Source: JAYODZ01 sp965662735 (GTDB lineage: Bacteria > Pseudomonadota > Alphaproteobacteria > RS24). From it: a DNA stretch of 64,000 nucleotides. Positions 24,873-31,731 of the stretch are shown here, in pieces. The translations under genes were made by a program, and so were the position numbers. Numbering within the stretch: position 1 is the first letter of the stretch; the number at the start of each line of letters is the position of its first letter. Under the pieces are notes generated by a model. That model was not told the origin of the DNA. It saw only the letters and a program-made list of their open reading frames with translations, and did not search any database. The DNA lies in contig CBFIIU010000003.1 in NCBI GenBank assembly GCA_965662735.1, positions 1 to 64,000 of the forward strand, written 5' to 3'.

Positions 24873-26174
24873 TTAGCTTCCGCTAAACAACCCAAACAGC
24901 ACATCCTTTGCCTCTTGCTCGTGTGATTGAGGCACTATGATGCTGTCATGGATAGGCAGAGCTGGTATATCTCTGTCTATCAAAGTGAGCAGTGTCTCCT
25001 TGATTACTTCAGCCTCGATGTACTGAAGCACAGGCCAGCCATGGTCTTCCATGGATAGGTCTGTAAGCCATGGATAGACTCGTAGGATGGCTTCACCAAC
25101 CTTAGTGGCCGCCATGCCTTTTTTCCATAAACCCTTCTCTCGCAGCTTCTCTGTGGCTCTGGCGGGCCATCTGACACAAGGTTTAGCGTTGGCTAGGGTT
25201 ATGGTCATCCACGCCTTAACAACACTGCGGTGTAACCCCTCAATCACATCATAAGGGTCTGGTGCATTGGGTGGAGGCTTGCCTATTAGACGATGTGCGA
25301 TGGTGAGATGGCTTGCTGTAATATCTATCTCAACAGTTGGCTCACCATTAATGGTTATGTGTTTTCTGTCTTTAGAAGGTAGGGCTTGGTAATGGTCGCT
25401 GCCTATCCCACATAGCCTGCCACCCTTGTCCCAATTATAGCCTTCATCAGTGTAGTTATTAAATGTACGCCTAAGACCCGTGAAGCATGCACCCCCAATG
25501 TCTTGCTTATTGAGGTAGTCATTTATCTTCTTCATATCCCTCGTTTCAGAAGCATATTGTGGGTCTAGACGATAGGAAGAATAGGATACTCGTCTACCTT
25601 TATATTTAAATCTGCCATGCCTTACTGATGGGTAACGAACATCAATATAAGAAGCAGGTTCTAATTTCTGAAAGTGACGCTCAATCTTCTTCTTACCAAG
25701 GCCATACTTATTACCGCATAGCTTGATAAACTTAGGTGTAACCGTGAACTGACTAGCCTTGGTTGAATGCCAGCCTGTTATCTGTTCTTCACCACCTATC
25801 TCATCTGGAAAGTCAGTTAGCGGGTAAGTGCCACCTAACTCATGGGTGATGTATCCCTTGGCCTTTAATGCAGCCATAGCCTTCTTGAAGAAGGGATATG
25901 ATACGCCATAGTAAGACAAGCTAAACGCATCCTTAGATAGGGAGCGATAGATAATCTGATGAGGGTTAAGTTTGGTAATACAAATCAGCGAACATAATAA
26001 TCTGCTGAACATAAGCTTGGCTGTTTTTGCCTGCTTTTGGGTTAGCTTTTTAGAATTAGTTTTATGCAAATGAAGACTAATAAACAGTTGGTCTACAATC
26101 TTCTTAGCTTCTTGTGTGATTGGTGTTCTATCAAACACCCACATTCTTGTTCTTAATTCTTGTACATTATTCAA
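24873..26174 (-). CDS. Putative replication protein with family A polymerase palm-like motifs
   Basis: 433 residues from a TTG at 26174 preceded by a strong AGGAGG at 8-bp spacing. Residues about 40-110 look like a winged-helix region (YYGVSYPFFKKAMAALKAKGYI). Residues 251-290 read GGRLCGIGSDHYQALPS then EIDITASHLTIAHR, which resembles polymerase motif A with catalytic Asp284. An Arg316-x3-Lys320 pair sits where motif B would be. LQYIEAEVIKETLL (383-396) followed by LPIHDSIIV (406-414) resembles the segment before and including motif C, with His409-Asp410. No exonuclease or fingers domain is obvious. Function as a polymerase or primase is inference from these motifs. It is the only minus-strand gene in the element and diverges from the HNH-HIT gene across a repeat-rich region. 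Confidence 0.6.
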   Translation of the reverse strand: MNNVQELRTRMWVFDRTPITQEAKKIVDQLFISLHLHKTNSKKLTQKQAKTAKLMFSRLLCSLICITKLNPHQIIYRSLSKDAFSLSYYGVSYPFFKKAMAALKAKGYITHELGGTYPLTDFPDEIGGEEQITGWHSTKASQFTVTPKFIKLCGNKYGLGKKKIERHFQKLEPASYIDVRYPSVRHGRFKYKGRRVSYSSYRLDPQYASETRDMKKINDYLNKQDIGGACFTGLRRTFNNYTDEGYNWDKGGRLCGIGSDHYQALPSKDRKHITINGEPTVEIDITASHLTIAHRLIGKPPPNAPDPYDVIEGLHRSVVKAWMTITLANAKPCVRWPARATEKLREKGLWKKGMAATKVGEAILRVYPWLTDLSMEDHGWPVLQYIEAEVIKETLLTLIDRDIPALPIHDSIIVPQSHEQEAKDVLFGLFSGS

Positions 26175-26525
26175 TCATCCATCCTCCTAACGTAAATAAA
26201 TAGTTGTAGATATAGGACTACACTTCCTAGAAAGGTCCTGGTGTAAATAGGGTATATGTAACTAACACTAAGAATAAGCCGTTATTGTTAATTAACTATG
26301 CAATTCCAACGTGTTATACCCTATTATAACACAACCAGTCCTTCCATAAAAGGGAATTTTACTGGATAGCTGGCTTATTCTTAAAGTGAGGGTCGTCCAT
26401 CAAAGCAATGATGAGAAAACCATGAATATCTCATGGCTCTAACCTCATTTTAACCTGTTTATGCCAAGGTCTTTTGAGGGATATAATCAAAAGCATTATA
26501 AGGCGTAAAAGAGAAGAGTGGCGAG
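26175..26525. other. 351-bp intergenic region with nested inverted repeats; candidate origin or control region
   Basis: TAAGAATAAGCC (26269-26280) is the exact inverse of 26372-26383. Between them lie the palindrome GTTAATTAAC (26287-26296), the inverted repeat GTGTTATA / TATAACAC (26311-26332) and a CCAGT / ACTGG hairpin (about 26335-26365). Further out are AGGAC / GTCCT (about 26214-26240) and CCATGA / TCATGG (26420-26436). A TATAAT at 26482-26487 may be the -10 of the HNH-HIT gene. The region separates the polymerase-like gene from the HNH-HIT gene. Confidence 0.55.
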
Positions 26526-27506
26526 TTGAGCGAGTACGATAGGCTGGTAAGGTATCTAAGTGAAAATATGCGCATGTCGCATATCTATCAGCCTGTCATG
26601 ATAATGCGCCTACTTAGGTCTGGTGGCGAGGCTGACGTTGCGGCAATTGCTTCTGATTTGCTGATGTATGATGTTTCCCAGCAAGAGTATTATCAGGTCA
26701 GAGCCAAGGATATGGTTGGCAAGGTGCTGACCAAGAATGGGGTAACGCAGCGAGAGAAAAACACATACAAGCTTATCGGCTTTGAACACCTATCAGAGGA
26801 GGAGGTGGAAGCTTTAATTGGCCTGTGTCAGGAAAAGCTTACAGATTTTCTGGTTGATAGAGGTGAGAGATTATACGCCCATAGAGCCAATGATAAACTC
26901 GTTCCAGGAAGCAAAAGATACGAGGTGCTTAAGCGAGCAAAGTTTAGGTGCGAGTTATGCGGCATATCCGCCGAAGACAGAGCATTGCACGTTGACCATA
27001 TTCGTCCCCGCACCAAAGGAGGCGACAACGAGTTGTCCAACCTACAAGCACTTTGTCAGTTGTGTAATACAAATAAGCGCAATACCGATGATACGGACTT
27101 TAGAGACATTGCAAAAAAATATGAACACAGGGCCGACGACTGCATATTCTGCTCACTTGCTCCTAACCGGGTCGTAGAGGAGACGGAACTATCTTTAGCC
27201 TTCAGAGATGCGTATCCAGTGAGCGAAGGCCACACTTTGATTGTTCCAAAGAGACATGTGAGTAGTTACTTTGATTTATATCAGCCTGAACTAAACGATA
27301 TAACTAGGCTACTACTGGCTTTGAAGGCACGTTTACTTAATGAAGACCAGTCTATCACAGGCTTTAATGTAGGTATAAATGATGGTGTTGATGCTGGTCA
27401 GACGATTAATCATTGCCATGTGCATCTCATACCTCGACGGGAAGGCGATATGCCAGACCCAAGAGGGGGTGTGAGAGGTGTTATACCTGACAAGCAAAAA
27501 TACTAG
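26526..27506 (+). CDS. HNH endonuclease - HIT domain fusion protein
   Basis: 326 residues from a TTG at 26526 after AAGAGAAGAG; the next Met codons are at residues 15 and 17. Residues 1-85 look helical and may form a winged helix. The HNH nuclease domain (about 130-190) has CELC (142-145), HVDHIRPRTKGG (155-166) and CQLCN (177-181). The HIT domain (about 200-310) has a CIFC pair (206-209) and the catalytic HCHVH (296-300). HIT proteins hydrolyse nucleotide phosphoramidates or dinucleotides. Both catalytic motifs are intact. The fusion suggests a nuclease coupled to nucleotide or nucleic-acid-end processing, perhaps defence or inter-element competition, but this is inference. Confidence 0.85.
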   Translation: MSEYDRLVRYLSENMRMSHIYQPVMIMRLLRSGGEADVAAIASDLLMYDVSQQEYYQVRAKDMVGKVLTKNGVTQREKNTYKLIGFEHLSEEEVEALIGLCQEKLTDFLVDRGERLYAHRANDKLVPGSKRYEVLKRAKFRCELCGISAEDRALHVDHIRPRTKGGDNELSNLQALCQLCNTNKRNTDDTDFRDIAKKYEHRADDCIFCSLAPNRVVEETELSLAFRDAYPVSEGHTLIVPKRHVSSYFDLYQPELNDITRLLLALKARLLNEDQSITGFNVGINDGVDAGQTINHCHVHLIPRREGDMPDPRGGVRGVIPDKQKY

Positions 27507-27589
27507 CCTCCATAACGTGAAGCAGTTTTATCAAACTGGTTAGTGAAAATCTCACCACCCGAACGATAAGCTAACACCCATCATACAAT

Positions 27590-27624
27590 GCCTCTAGGAA
27601 GGCCATAGAGAGTCATACAGAGGC
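27590..27624. repeat. Inverted repeat between the HNH-HIT and Sel1 genes
   Basis: GCCTCT (27590-27595) and AGAGGC (27619-27624) form a 6-bp stem around 23 bases. No T tract follows. The 193 bp between the two genes holds nothing else that I recognise. Confidence 0.35.
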
Positions 27625-27699
27625 TTGCTGTGTCATTAGCTTGTCTGGCATAACCTGTGTTTAGATTGGCTTTATTTGGCTTTGAGAGAGTTTATACCT

Positions 27700-28323
27700 G
27701 TGTTGAGAAGACTAATGTTACCGCTACGAATGCTATCAGTGTTGCTGATACTAGGCTTGGTTTATGGGTGTGATGATATTCGCAACCCGTTCGTTAACGA
27801 TTATGAGAGAGCAAAACAACTATACAAGGCAGGAAATTGGCAGGCAGCCTTTAAGTGGTTCTCAAAGGCAGCAGAGCAAGGACATGCAAACGCACAAGCC
27901 GTCTTAGGCTCAATGTACGCTAATGGTGAAGGCGTAGATGAAGACGACAAGCAAGCTGTCTATTGGTTCACAAAGGCAGCGGAGCAAGGACGTGCATCGG
28001 CACAAGTCTTGTTAGGCACAATGTTCGACAATGGTGAGGGTGTAGCTGAAGACGACAAGCAAGCTGTCTATTGGTATACCAAAGCAGCAGAGCAAGGACA
28101 TGCAACGGCACAATTCAACTTAGGTTTAAATTACGCCATTGGTGAGGGTGTAGCTGAAGACGATGTTAAGGCCCATATGTGGTATAATATTGCGGCAGCT
28201 AATGGCAATGAGGGTGCTAGAGCGCTTAAGGATATTTTAGTTGAAACAATGTCACCATCTCTAATAGCCAAAGCACAAGAGATGGCTAGAGATTGTGTGG
28301 CTAAGAACTACAAAGGCTGTTGA
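27700..28323 (+). CDS. Sel1-repeat predicted lipoprotein
   Basis: 207 residues if the GTG at 27700 is used; an ATG at 27715 and a TTG at 27676 are alternatives. The N-terminus has positive residues, a hydrophobic stretch and LVYGC as a lipobox, so it is likely an outer-membrane lipoprotein. About four Sel1 repeats follow (pattern W..KAAEQGHA.AQ..LG..Y..GEGV..D), two of them almost identical at DNA level, which implies recent repeat duplication. Sel1 repeats mediate protein-protein contacts. The C-terminal part has two Cys. It is the last gene of the element. Binding partner and role are unknown. Confidence 0.85.
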   Translation: MLRRLMLPLRMLSVLLILGLVYGCDDIRNPFVNDYERAKQLYKAGNWQAAFKWFSKAAEQGHANAQAVLGSMYANGEGVDEDDKQAVYWFTKAAEQGRASAQVLLGTMFDNGEGVAEDDKQAVYWYTKAAEQGHATAQFNLGLNYAIGEGVAEDDVKAHMWYNIAAANGNEGARALKDILVETMSPSLIAKAQEMARDCVAKNYKGC

Positions 28324-28538
28324 AGCTAGCTTCCCCAATACCCCGACTATGAAACGTCAACTAATTTAACTCGCTGTATGGCAGGGTCTATTTATATATA
28401 TCAATGCAGGGTGTTTTTTTTGGGGGGTGTGTCACTAAGGGTAGACCAAATGGTAGACCACTGGCGGCAGTTTTTATGGAAATTGCCGTCTTGAACCAAA
28501 ATAGGCATTTATGTAAATATATAAAAAATTAATTACAT
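28324..28538. other. Non-coding right end of the element
   Basis: 215 bp without a credible gene. It contains a run of eight T followed by six G (about 28414-28427), the arm-site pair at 28440-28460, a CGGCA / TGCCG hairpin (28465-28488), and TATGTAA (28510-28516) inverted against TTACATA (28533-28539) immediately before attR. Confidence 0.5.
28440..28460 (+). repeat. Candidate integrase arm sites, right end
   Basis: GGTAGACCA at 28440-28448 and 28452-28460, start-to-start 12 bp, the same sequence, orientation and spacing as at 22507-22527. They are about 79 bp from attR, while the left pair is 60 bp from attL. Confidence 0.6.
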
Positions 28539-28597
28539 AGGTCGCTGTGGGGTAACTCCCGTGGAAGTTCGAGTCTTCTCGACCGCACCACTTTCCT
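28539..28597 (+). repeat. attR: 59-bp direct repeat with 3' fragment of tRNA-Leu
   Basis: Identical to 22389-22447. Positions 28539-28590 are the displaced 3' part of tRNA-Leu (anticodon loop to CCA). There is no 5' half, so this is a remnant and not a functional tRNA gene. Confidence 0.92.
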
Positions 28598-28720
28598 CAA
28601 TTTCAGAGCTGTGTAGGCTCGGAGAAATATTAAATTTCTATGACATTTTTATGAATTTTGATGGATTGTTCCATGGAATTGTCGTATTGACACTTTTGTA
28701 ACTGTTTTGAAGGAGTTTAC
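28598..28720. other. Leader of the outer-membrane protein gene, right of the element
   Basis: 123 bp of chromosomal DNA after attR. It has an AGAAAT / ATTTCT hairpin (about 28624-28640), a TTCCATGGAA palindrome (about 28669-28678), and TTGACA at 28687-28692 without a clear -10 partner. GAAGGAG precedes the next gene. Confidence 0.35.
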
Positions 28721-29440
28721 ATGTCTAAAAATATTCTTGGTTTTGTATTTGCCAATATCTGTCTTCTGGGTGTTGCCCATGCCGACGATCATGGTTCGAT
28801 GAAGGGCACTTGGTTTGGAGCGGTCGATTATTCCGTTAATTTAGACACCCAAACAAGCCCTACTGATTCCCCAGACGAGAGTGAGCCCTACGGCGGTGGT
28901 TTGGTTGACGAGTTGGACACTTCTTGGGGGGTCGGCGTCGGATACCGCTATCCAAATAATGTGGCTGTGATGCTGCGATATGAAGAAGCTGATATTGAGC
29001 CGAACAACGTTGCCGTTGTCACGAACGACCCATCGTCTCCCTATGAGGTTACATCTGGCGGTGGCGACATCACGAATGTGATGTTGGAAGGCGCCTATTT
29101 CATGCCTATTTCACCGAAGTTTCAGGTTTTTGCAACTGCCGGCATTGGCTATGCGAATATCGAGTCAAACCCGGCCTATTTTGGTTTTGATGACGGGCCT
29201 GAACAGGTTTCTTGCTCGGAATCTAAAGACAGTGTGTCTTATCGCTTAGGCCTCGGCGGAGCATATTATTTGACAGAGAAAAATGGTTTCTACGCTGGTC
29301 TAACCCATACTAATTATGGGGATATGAAAGTGAAAGATATCGACGAAGACACTGGCCTATGTGTAACGACAGAGTCGACGGCTTATGATAAAGATGTGCA
29401 GTCTCAAGATCTTCGTTTGGGCTTTTTCTTCCGCTTCTAA
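28721..29440 (+). CDS. Outer-membrane beta-barrel protein
   Basis: 239 residues. An N-terminal signal peptide ends at about VAHA/DD. The mature part has alternating hydrophobic strands, acidic loops and a C-terminal Phe (LRLGFFFRF), the usual outer-membrane barrel end recognised by BAM. Its size fits an eight-stranded OmpA-like or Omp25-like barrel without a peptidoglycan domain. The two Cys in the mature part are in loops. Exact family is uncertain. It is monocistronic, with its own terminator. Confidence 0.8.
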   Translation: MSKNILGFVFANICLLGVAHADDHGSMKGTWFGAVDYSVNLDTQTSPTDSPDESEPYGGGLVDELDTSWGVGVGYRYPNNVAVMLRYEEADIEPNNVAVVTNDPSSPYEVTSGGGDITNVMLEGAYFMPISPKFQVFATAGIGYANIESNPAYFGFDDGPEQVSCSESKDSVSYRLGLGGAYYLTEKNGFYAGLTHTNYGDMKVKDIDEDTGLCVTTESTAYDKDVQSQDLRLGFFFRF

Positions 29441-29465
29441 TTAGAATTAGCGCAATAGCACTTTG

Positions 29466-29503
29466 AAGAGCGCGGTAGCGAGACTGCCGCGCTCTTTTTT
29501 TTT
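29466..29503 (+). terminator. Strong intrinsic terminator after the barrel gene
   Basis: GAGCGCGG (29468-29475) pairs with CCGCGCTC (29487-29494), with additional AG/CT pairing in the loop, followed by nine or more T residues. It starts about 25 bp past the stop codon at 29440. Confidence 0.92.
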
Positions 29504-29641
29504 TGCGCGTAAGCGACCGATGAAATGAAGCCGGTGGATGTCCAATACATCAGGGGGGCGGGCGTAGCATTTTGCTGCGTAGAAATAATTATGGGCGAAT
29601 CGGATAACGTTATCAATTAAAATTTTTGAGGATTTTTGACT

Positions 29642-30109
29642 ATGCGTAAAGTGGGTCTCATTCCGTTCGACGTCCAGAATGAAGCGATTGCTGTTTTGTT
29701 TGTCACCTCTATGGCGCGAGGGCGTTGGATATTGCCGAAGGGGAATGTTAAGAAATCGGAAGACCCCATTGACGCTGTGCGCCGCGAAGCATTTGAGGAA
29801 GCTGGTATTAAAGGGCATGTTCTTGAGGAGTTTCCCTTTACCGTTCCGATTAGTAAGAAAATGAATGACGGATTAGGCGTGGTTCCTGTGACCTATTATC
29901 CCTTTTTGGTCTGTGATCAATTTGATGAATGGCCCGAGAGTAAAAAGCGCCAACGCCATTGGGCTCTTATTGAGCAAGCCCATCGTGCGGTCCATCGTGC
30001 AGATTTTCTGGATCTTCTTAAAAATTTTGAAGCACTCCGCCCGTGGATTACAGAAGTTGCATTGCGTGATAAAGAGCGGCTGCAATCGCGGCGGAGCAAG
30101 GCACGGTAA
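29642..30109 (+). CDS. Nudix hydrolase (diphosphoinositol/diadenosine polyphosphate hydrolase-like)
   Basis: 155 residues from the ATG at 29642 with GAGGA upstream; a TTG two codons earlier is possible. The Nudix box is complete, from GNVKKSEDP to RREAFEEAGI (G-x5-E-x7-REx2EEx-G). The short form with few flanking elements resembles DIPP/Ap4A-type members. Its 3' end overlaps the Pit transporter gene on the other strand by 62 bp. Confidence 0.88.
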   Translation: MRKVGLIPFDVQNEAIAVLFVTSMARGRWILPKGNVKKSEDPIDAVRREAFEEAGIKGHVLEEFPFTVPISKKMNDGLGVVPVTYYPFLVCDQFDEWPESKKRQRHWALIEQAHRAVHRADFLDLLKNFEALRPWITEVALRDKERLQSRRSKAR

Positions 30110-31550
30110 TCACCCAAGCGGCGGCGATTGAGAGCGCGAAACTTCTGCGAACCAGACGTCGGCGTGAGCGCGCTTCAATACTGTTAAATGCATCTTGCGC
30201 TGTTGCGTTGAGCTTGTGGCCCGGTCGTAATTTTTGCCGATTGGGATTTTCTAAAAACTCTCGCAAAAACCCGACCCCGAAAATGGCGCCAATTGCGATG
30301 TGTGTTGAACTCACGGGCAAGGCCATTGAGGTGGCAAGGAGAACTGTGATCGCCGAGGACAAGGCAACACAATAGGCACGCGGTGCGTTGAGGCGGGTAA
30401 TTTTCTGGCCAACGGTTCTAATCAAGCGTGGGCCAAATAAGAGCAGCCCCAAGGAAATCCCTAACGCGCCGACCATCATCACCCAAATGGGGATCGCGGC
30501 TTTACTGGCAATTCCCGCATCGCTTTCCAGGGTCGACACAATCGCGGCCAAAGGGCCAACCGCATTGGCGACATCATTCGCCCCATGCGCGAAAGACAGA
30601 AGAGCCACGCCTAACAGAAGCGGAATGTTAAAAAGGGTGTAGAAATCTTTTTTGCTGGGGCCGGTTCGGTTAATCCGCGGTCGCAACCAAGGGCGCGACA
30701 GGGCGTATGTGAGGAGGCCGGCAAGAGTGGCAGCCAAAATGATCTCAACCATGTCGAATTTAACGAGGCGTTTCAGGCCTTTTGTCGCCATGTAAGCGAC
30801 AAAGGCCGAAGCCATCAGCGCATAGAGAACAGGCATCCAGGTGTGTGCCCCTGCGTATCGATCGTCGGCATTCAGGATCAAGCGCTTGATGAGATAGAGT
30901 AACACGCCGGCGATCAGCGCACCAAAAAGCGGAGAGATCACCCAGCTGGCCGCAATCGACCCCATCATCGGCCAATTAACCAAGTCGAAACCACTGGCGG
31001 CAATACCTGCGCCCAAAACGCCCCCCACAATTGAATGCGTGGTCGAGACCGGCGCGTTTAACCATGTTGCAAGATTAATCCACAAAGCGGCGGCGAACAG
31101 AGCACTCAGCATGAGTAGACGAAAATCGCTGACGGCCAAACTGGGGTCGGGGGTTATAATTCCCTTAGCAATGGTGTTGACCACGTCGCCGCCGGCGAGC
31201 AGCGCCCCTGCGCTCTCGAAAATGGCGGCAATCAGAACAGCCGTGGTGACCGTGATCACTTTGCCGCCAACAGCTGGACCCATATTATTGGCGACGTCAT
31301 TCGCCCCAATATTTAGGGCCATGTAGCCCCCCACCATTGCCGCGATAACTAGAATTAAGGTGTGCGTGGCATCATCGGAAATATAAGTGCCAACAATGAG
31401 GGCAACGAGGCCCAAAAAGAGTGCAGCCGCCGATAATGGCAAGCTAGAGGACAGAAAGGCCAGTGACTGGCTTTGCGAATAATCGAGCCGTCGCAGGTCA
31501 TTAACATATCGGTGGTCTGGATTTTTGGGATGATCAGAAATCGTACTCAC
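30048..31550 (-). CDS. Inorganic phosphate transporter, PiT family
   Basis: 500 residues, from a GTG at 31550 that overlaps an AAGGAG sequence, so the exact start is uncertain. The duplicated PiT signature is present: GANDVANNMGP (about 82-92) and HGANDVANAVGP in the second half, each in a membrane-spanning repeat of about ten helices in all. Members import phosphate with protons or sodium. The C-terminal codons overlap the Nudix gene tail to tail. Confidence 0.94.
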   Translation of the reverse strand: MSTISDHPKNPDHRYVNDLRRLDYSQSQSLAFLSSSLPLSAAALFLGLVALIVGTYISDDATHTLILVIAAMVGGYMALNIGANDVANNMGPAVGGKVITVTTAVLIAAIFESAGALLAGGDVVNTIAKGIITPDPSLAVSDFRLLMLSALFAAALWINLATWLNAPVSTTHSIVGGVLGAGIAASGFDLVNWPMMGSIAASWVISPLFGALIAGVLLYLIKRLILNADDRYAGAHTWMPVLYALMASAFVAYMATKGLKRLVKFDMVEIILAATLAGLLTYALSRPWLRPRINRTGPSKKDFYTLFNIPLLLGVALLSFAHGANDVANAVGPLAAIVSTLESDAGIASKAAIPIWVMMVGALGISLGLLLFGPRLIRTVGQKITRLNAPRAYCVALSSAITVLLATSMALPVSSTHIAIGAIFGVGFLREFLENPNRQKLRPGHKLNATAQDAFNSIEARSRRRLVRRSFALSIAAAWVITVPCSAAIAAALYHAMQLL

Positions 31551-31677
31551 TCCTTAATAACTGCGGTCGTACGGACACAATATTTTTGAGAAGTGACCGA
31601 AAAGACCACTCCCTTGCCTATGCTTTTTAGGCCCCGACAATGCCAACCACATTAGGTTTGTTCGCCATTATAGCGAA

Positions 31678-31699
31678 GCGATTAATGGGCGATTAATGG
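31678..31699. repeat. 11-bp tandem duplication upstream of the Pit/enoyl-CoA gap
   Basis: GCGATTAATGG occurs twice head to tail (31678-31688, 31689-31699) in the 181-bp gap between the Pit start and the end of the enoyl-CoA hydratase gene. No function can be read from it. Confidence 0.5.
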
Positions 31700-31731
31700 G
31701 CCATTGACGGCGTATAACCGTGGATAAGCTT

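Larger units (their letters stand above)
22389..28597 (+). mobile_element. Integrated element at tRNA-Leu, about 6.15 kb
   Basis: A perfect 59-bp direct repeat (22389-22447 and 28539-28597, offset 6150 bp) brackets a tyrosine integrase next to the tRNA, five further genes and two non-coding regions. The repeat starts at the second anticodon base and extends 7 bp past the CCA, as expected for integration in a tRNA anticodon loop. Base composition and codon choice are visibly more A+T-rich than the flanking genes. There are no recognisable capsid, terminase, tail, conjugation or toxin-antitoxin genes, and no obvious excisionase. It is best described as a small integrative element, possibly a phage satellite. 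Confidence 0.88.

Noticed and set aside
28539..28590. Second tRNA-Leu gene
   Set aside because: Only the 3' part from the anticodon loop is present; there is no 5' acceptor strand or D arm. It is the attR remnant.
22389..28597. Complete prophage
   Set aside because: No structural, packaging or lysis genes, and only about 6.15 kb between the att repeats.
29447..29818. Minus-strand 123-codon frame
   Set aside because: It runs across the terminator and antisense to the Nudix gene, with no similarity or ribosome-binding site.
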